Assembly (NCBI GenBank): GCA_021159445.1
Contig: JAGGRV010000170.1
Span: forward strand, 1 to 13,348
Reading direction: 5' to 3'
Source of the DNA: Deltaproteobacteria bacterium
GTDB taxonomy: Bacteria; Desulfobacterota; Dissulfuribacteria; Dissulfuribacterales; UBA3076
Length of the DNA: 13,348 nt
The translations under genes were made by a program, and so were the position numbers. Position 1 is the first letter of the stretch. The number at the start of each line of letters is the position of its first letter. Shown in pieces: positions 13,246 through 13,348 of this stretch. Below the pieces are notes generated by a model. That model had not been told where the DNA came from. It saw nothing but the letters and a program-made list of their open reading frames with translations, and ran no database searches.

Positions 13246-13348
13246 GACATGACCCTTAGGAACGTACAATAAATAACTTGAACAAATTAATGTTTTTTTG
13301 CCGTCTTCTTCGTTGCTCGTCGATCACATAACCCGTTATGCTCGCTCC
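13246..13348. other. phoB upstream region with a short palindrome, partial at the window edge
   Basis: These 103 bases precede phoB on the minus strand. They should carry its promoter, but I see no convincing -35/-10 pair and no tandem Pho box. CATAAC-CC-GTTATG at 13327-13340 is a perfect 6-bp inverted repeat with a 2-base spacer. The stretch from about 13300 to the end has the look of the GC-rich intergenic palindromes common in proteobacteria; it is cut by the window edge, so its full form cannot be judged. Confidence 0.35.

Noticed and set aside
1..13348. CRISPR arrays, tRNA or rRNA genes, transposases
   Set aside because: No regularly spaced direct repeats, cloverleaf-like sequence, rRNA blocks or transposase-like proteins were seen on reading through.

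Overview
The window is bacterial and probably from an anaerobic Desulfobacterota (delta-proteobacterial) lineage. This is inferred from three things together: a complete carbon-phosphorus (C-P) lyase operon, a CBS-domain family II pyrophosphatase and a PhoR with a periplasmic sensor domain. An outer-membrane barrel protein with a signal peptide and a C-terminal Phe shows that the cell is Gram-negative. The taxonomic placement is a judgement from family style, not from a search.

Layout, left to right. (1) 1-6519, plus strand: the 3' end of phnE (phosphonate ABC permease), then a tightly packed phnG-phnH-phnI-phnJ-phnK-phnL-phnM-phnN run. Gaps are 21 bp or less, and several genes overlap by 1 or 11 bp, so this is one transcription unit whose promoter lies upstream of the window. 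(2) 6520-6863: a spacer with a strong ribosome-binding site in front of a two-codon reading frame, and a perfect 9-bp inverted repeat. (3) 6864-8057: a porin-like outer-membrane protein. (4) 8058-8588: a spacer with a long imperfect inverted repeat and a plausible sigma70-type promoter. (5) 8589-8984: two small unknown reading frames in the same frame, separated only by one TAG codon. (6) 9124-10770: a family II (Mn-dependent type) inorganic pyrophosphatase with two CBS domains and a DRTGG domain. (7) 10773-13245, minus strand: phoB-phoR, convergent with the pyrophosphatase and only 2 bp from it. (8) 13246-13348: the phoB upstream region, ending in a small palindrome.

How the parts may work together. 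In the established pathway, PhnG/H/I/L attach a phosphonate to the ribose of ATP, releasing adenine. PhnM removes pyrophosphate, PhnJ breaks the C-P bond by radical SAM chemistry, PhnK is an ATPase that docks on the core complex, and PhnN makes PRPP from ribose 1,5-bisphosphate. The CBS-pyrophosphatase would use the pyrophosphate released by PhnM, the porin could let phosphorus compounds through the outer membrane, and PhoB/PhoR would report phosphate starvation. The links from the porin, pyrophosphatase and PhoBR to phosphonate use are inferred from position only.

The points most worth a second look are the four-cysteine CxxC...CxxC insertion in PhnK, the in-frame TAG splitting the small-protein locus, the pyrophosphatase next to a pyrophosphate-releasing pathway, and the unexplained inverted repeats in the two spacers. 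I did not find a clearly new multi-gene system.
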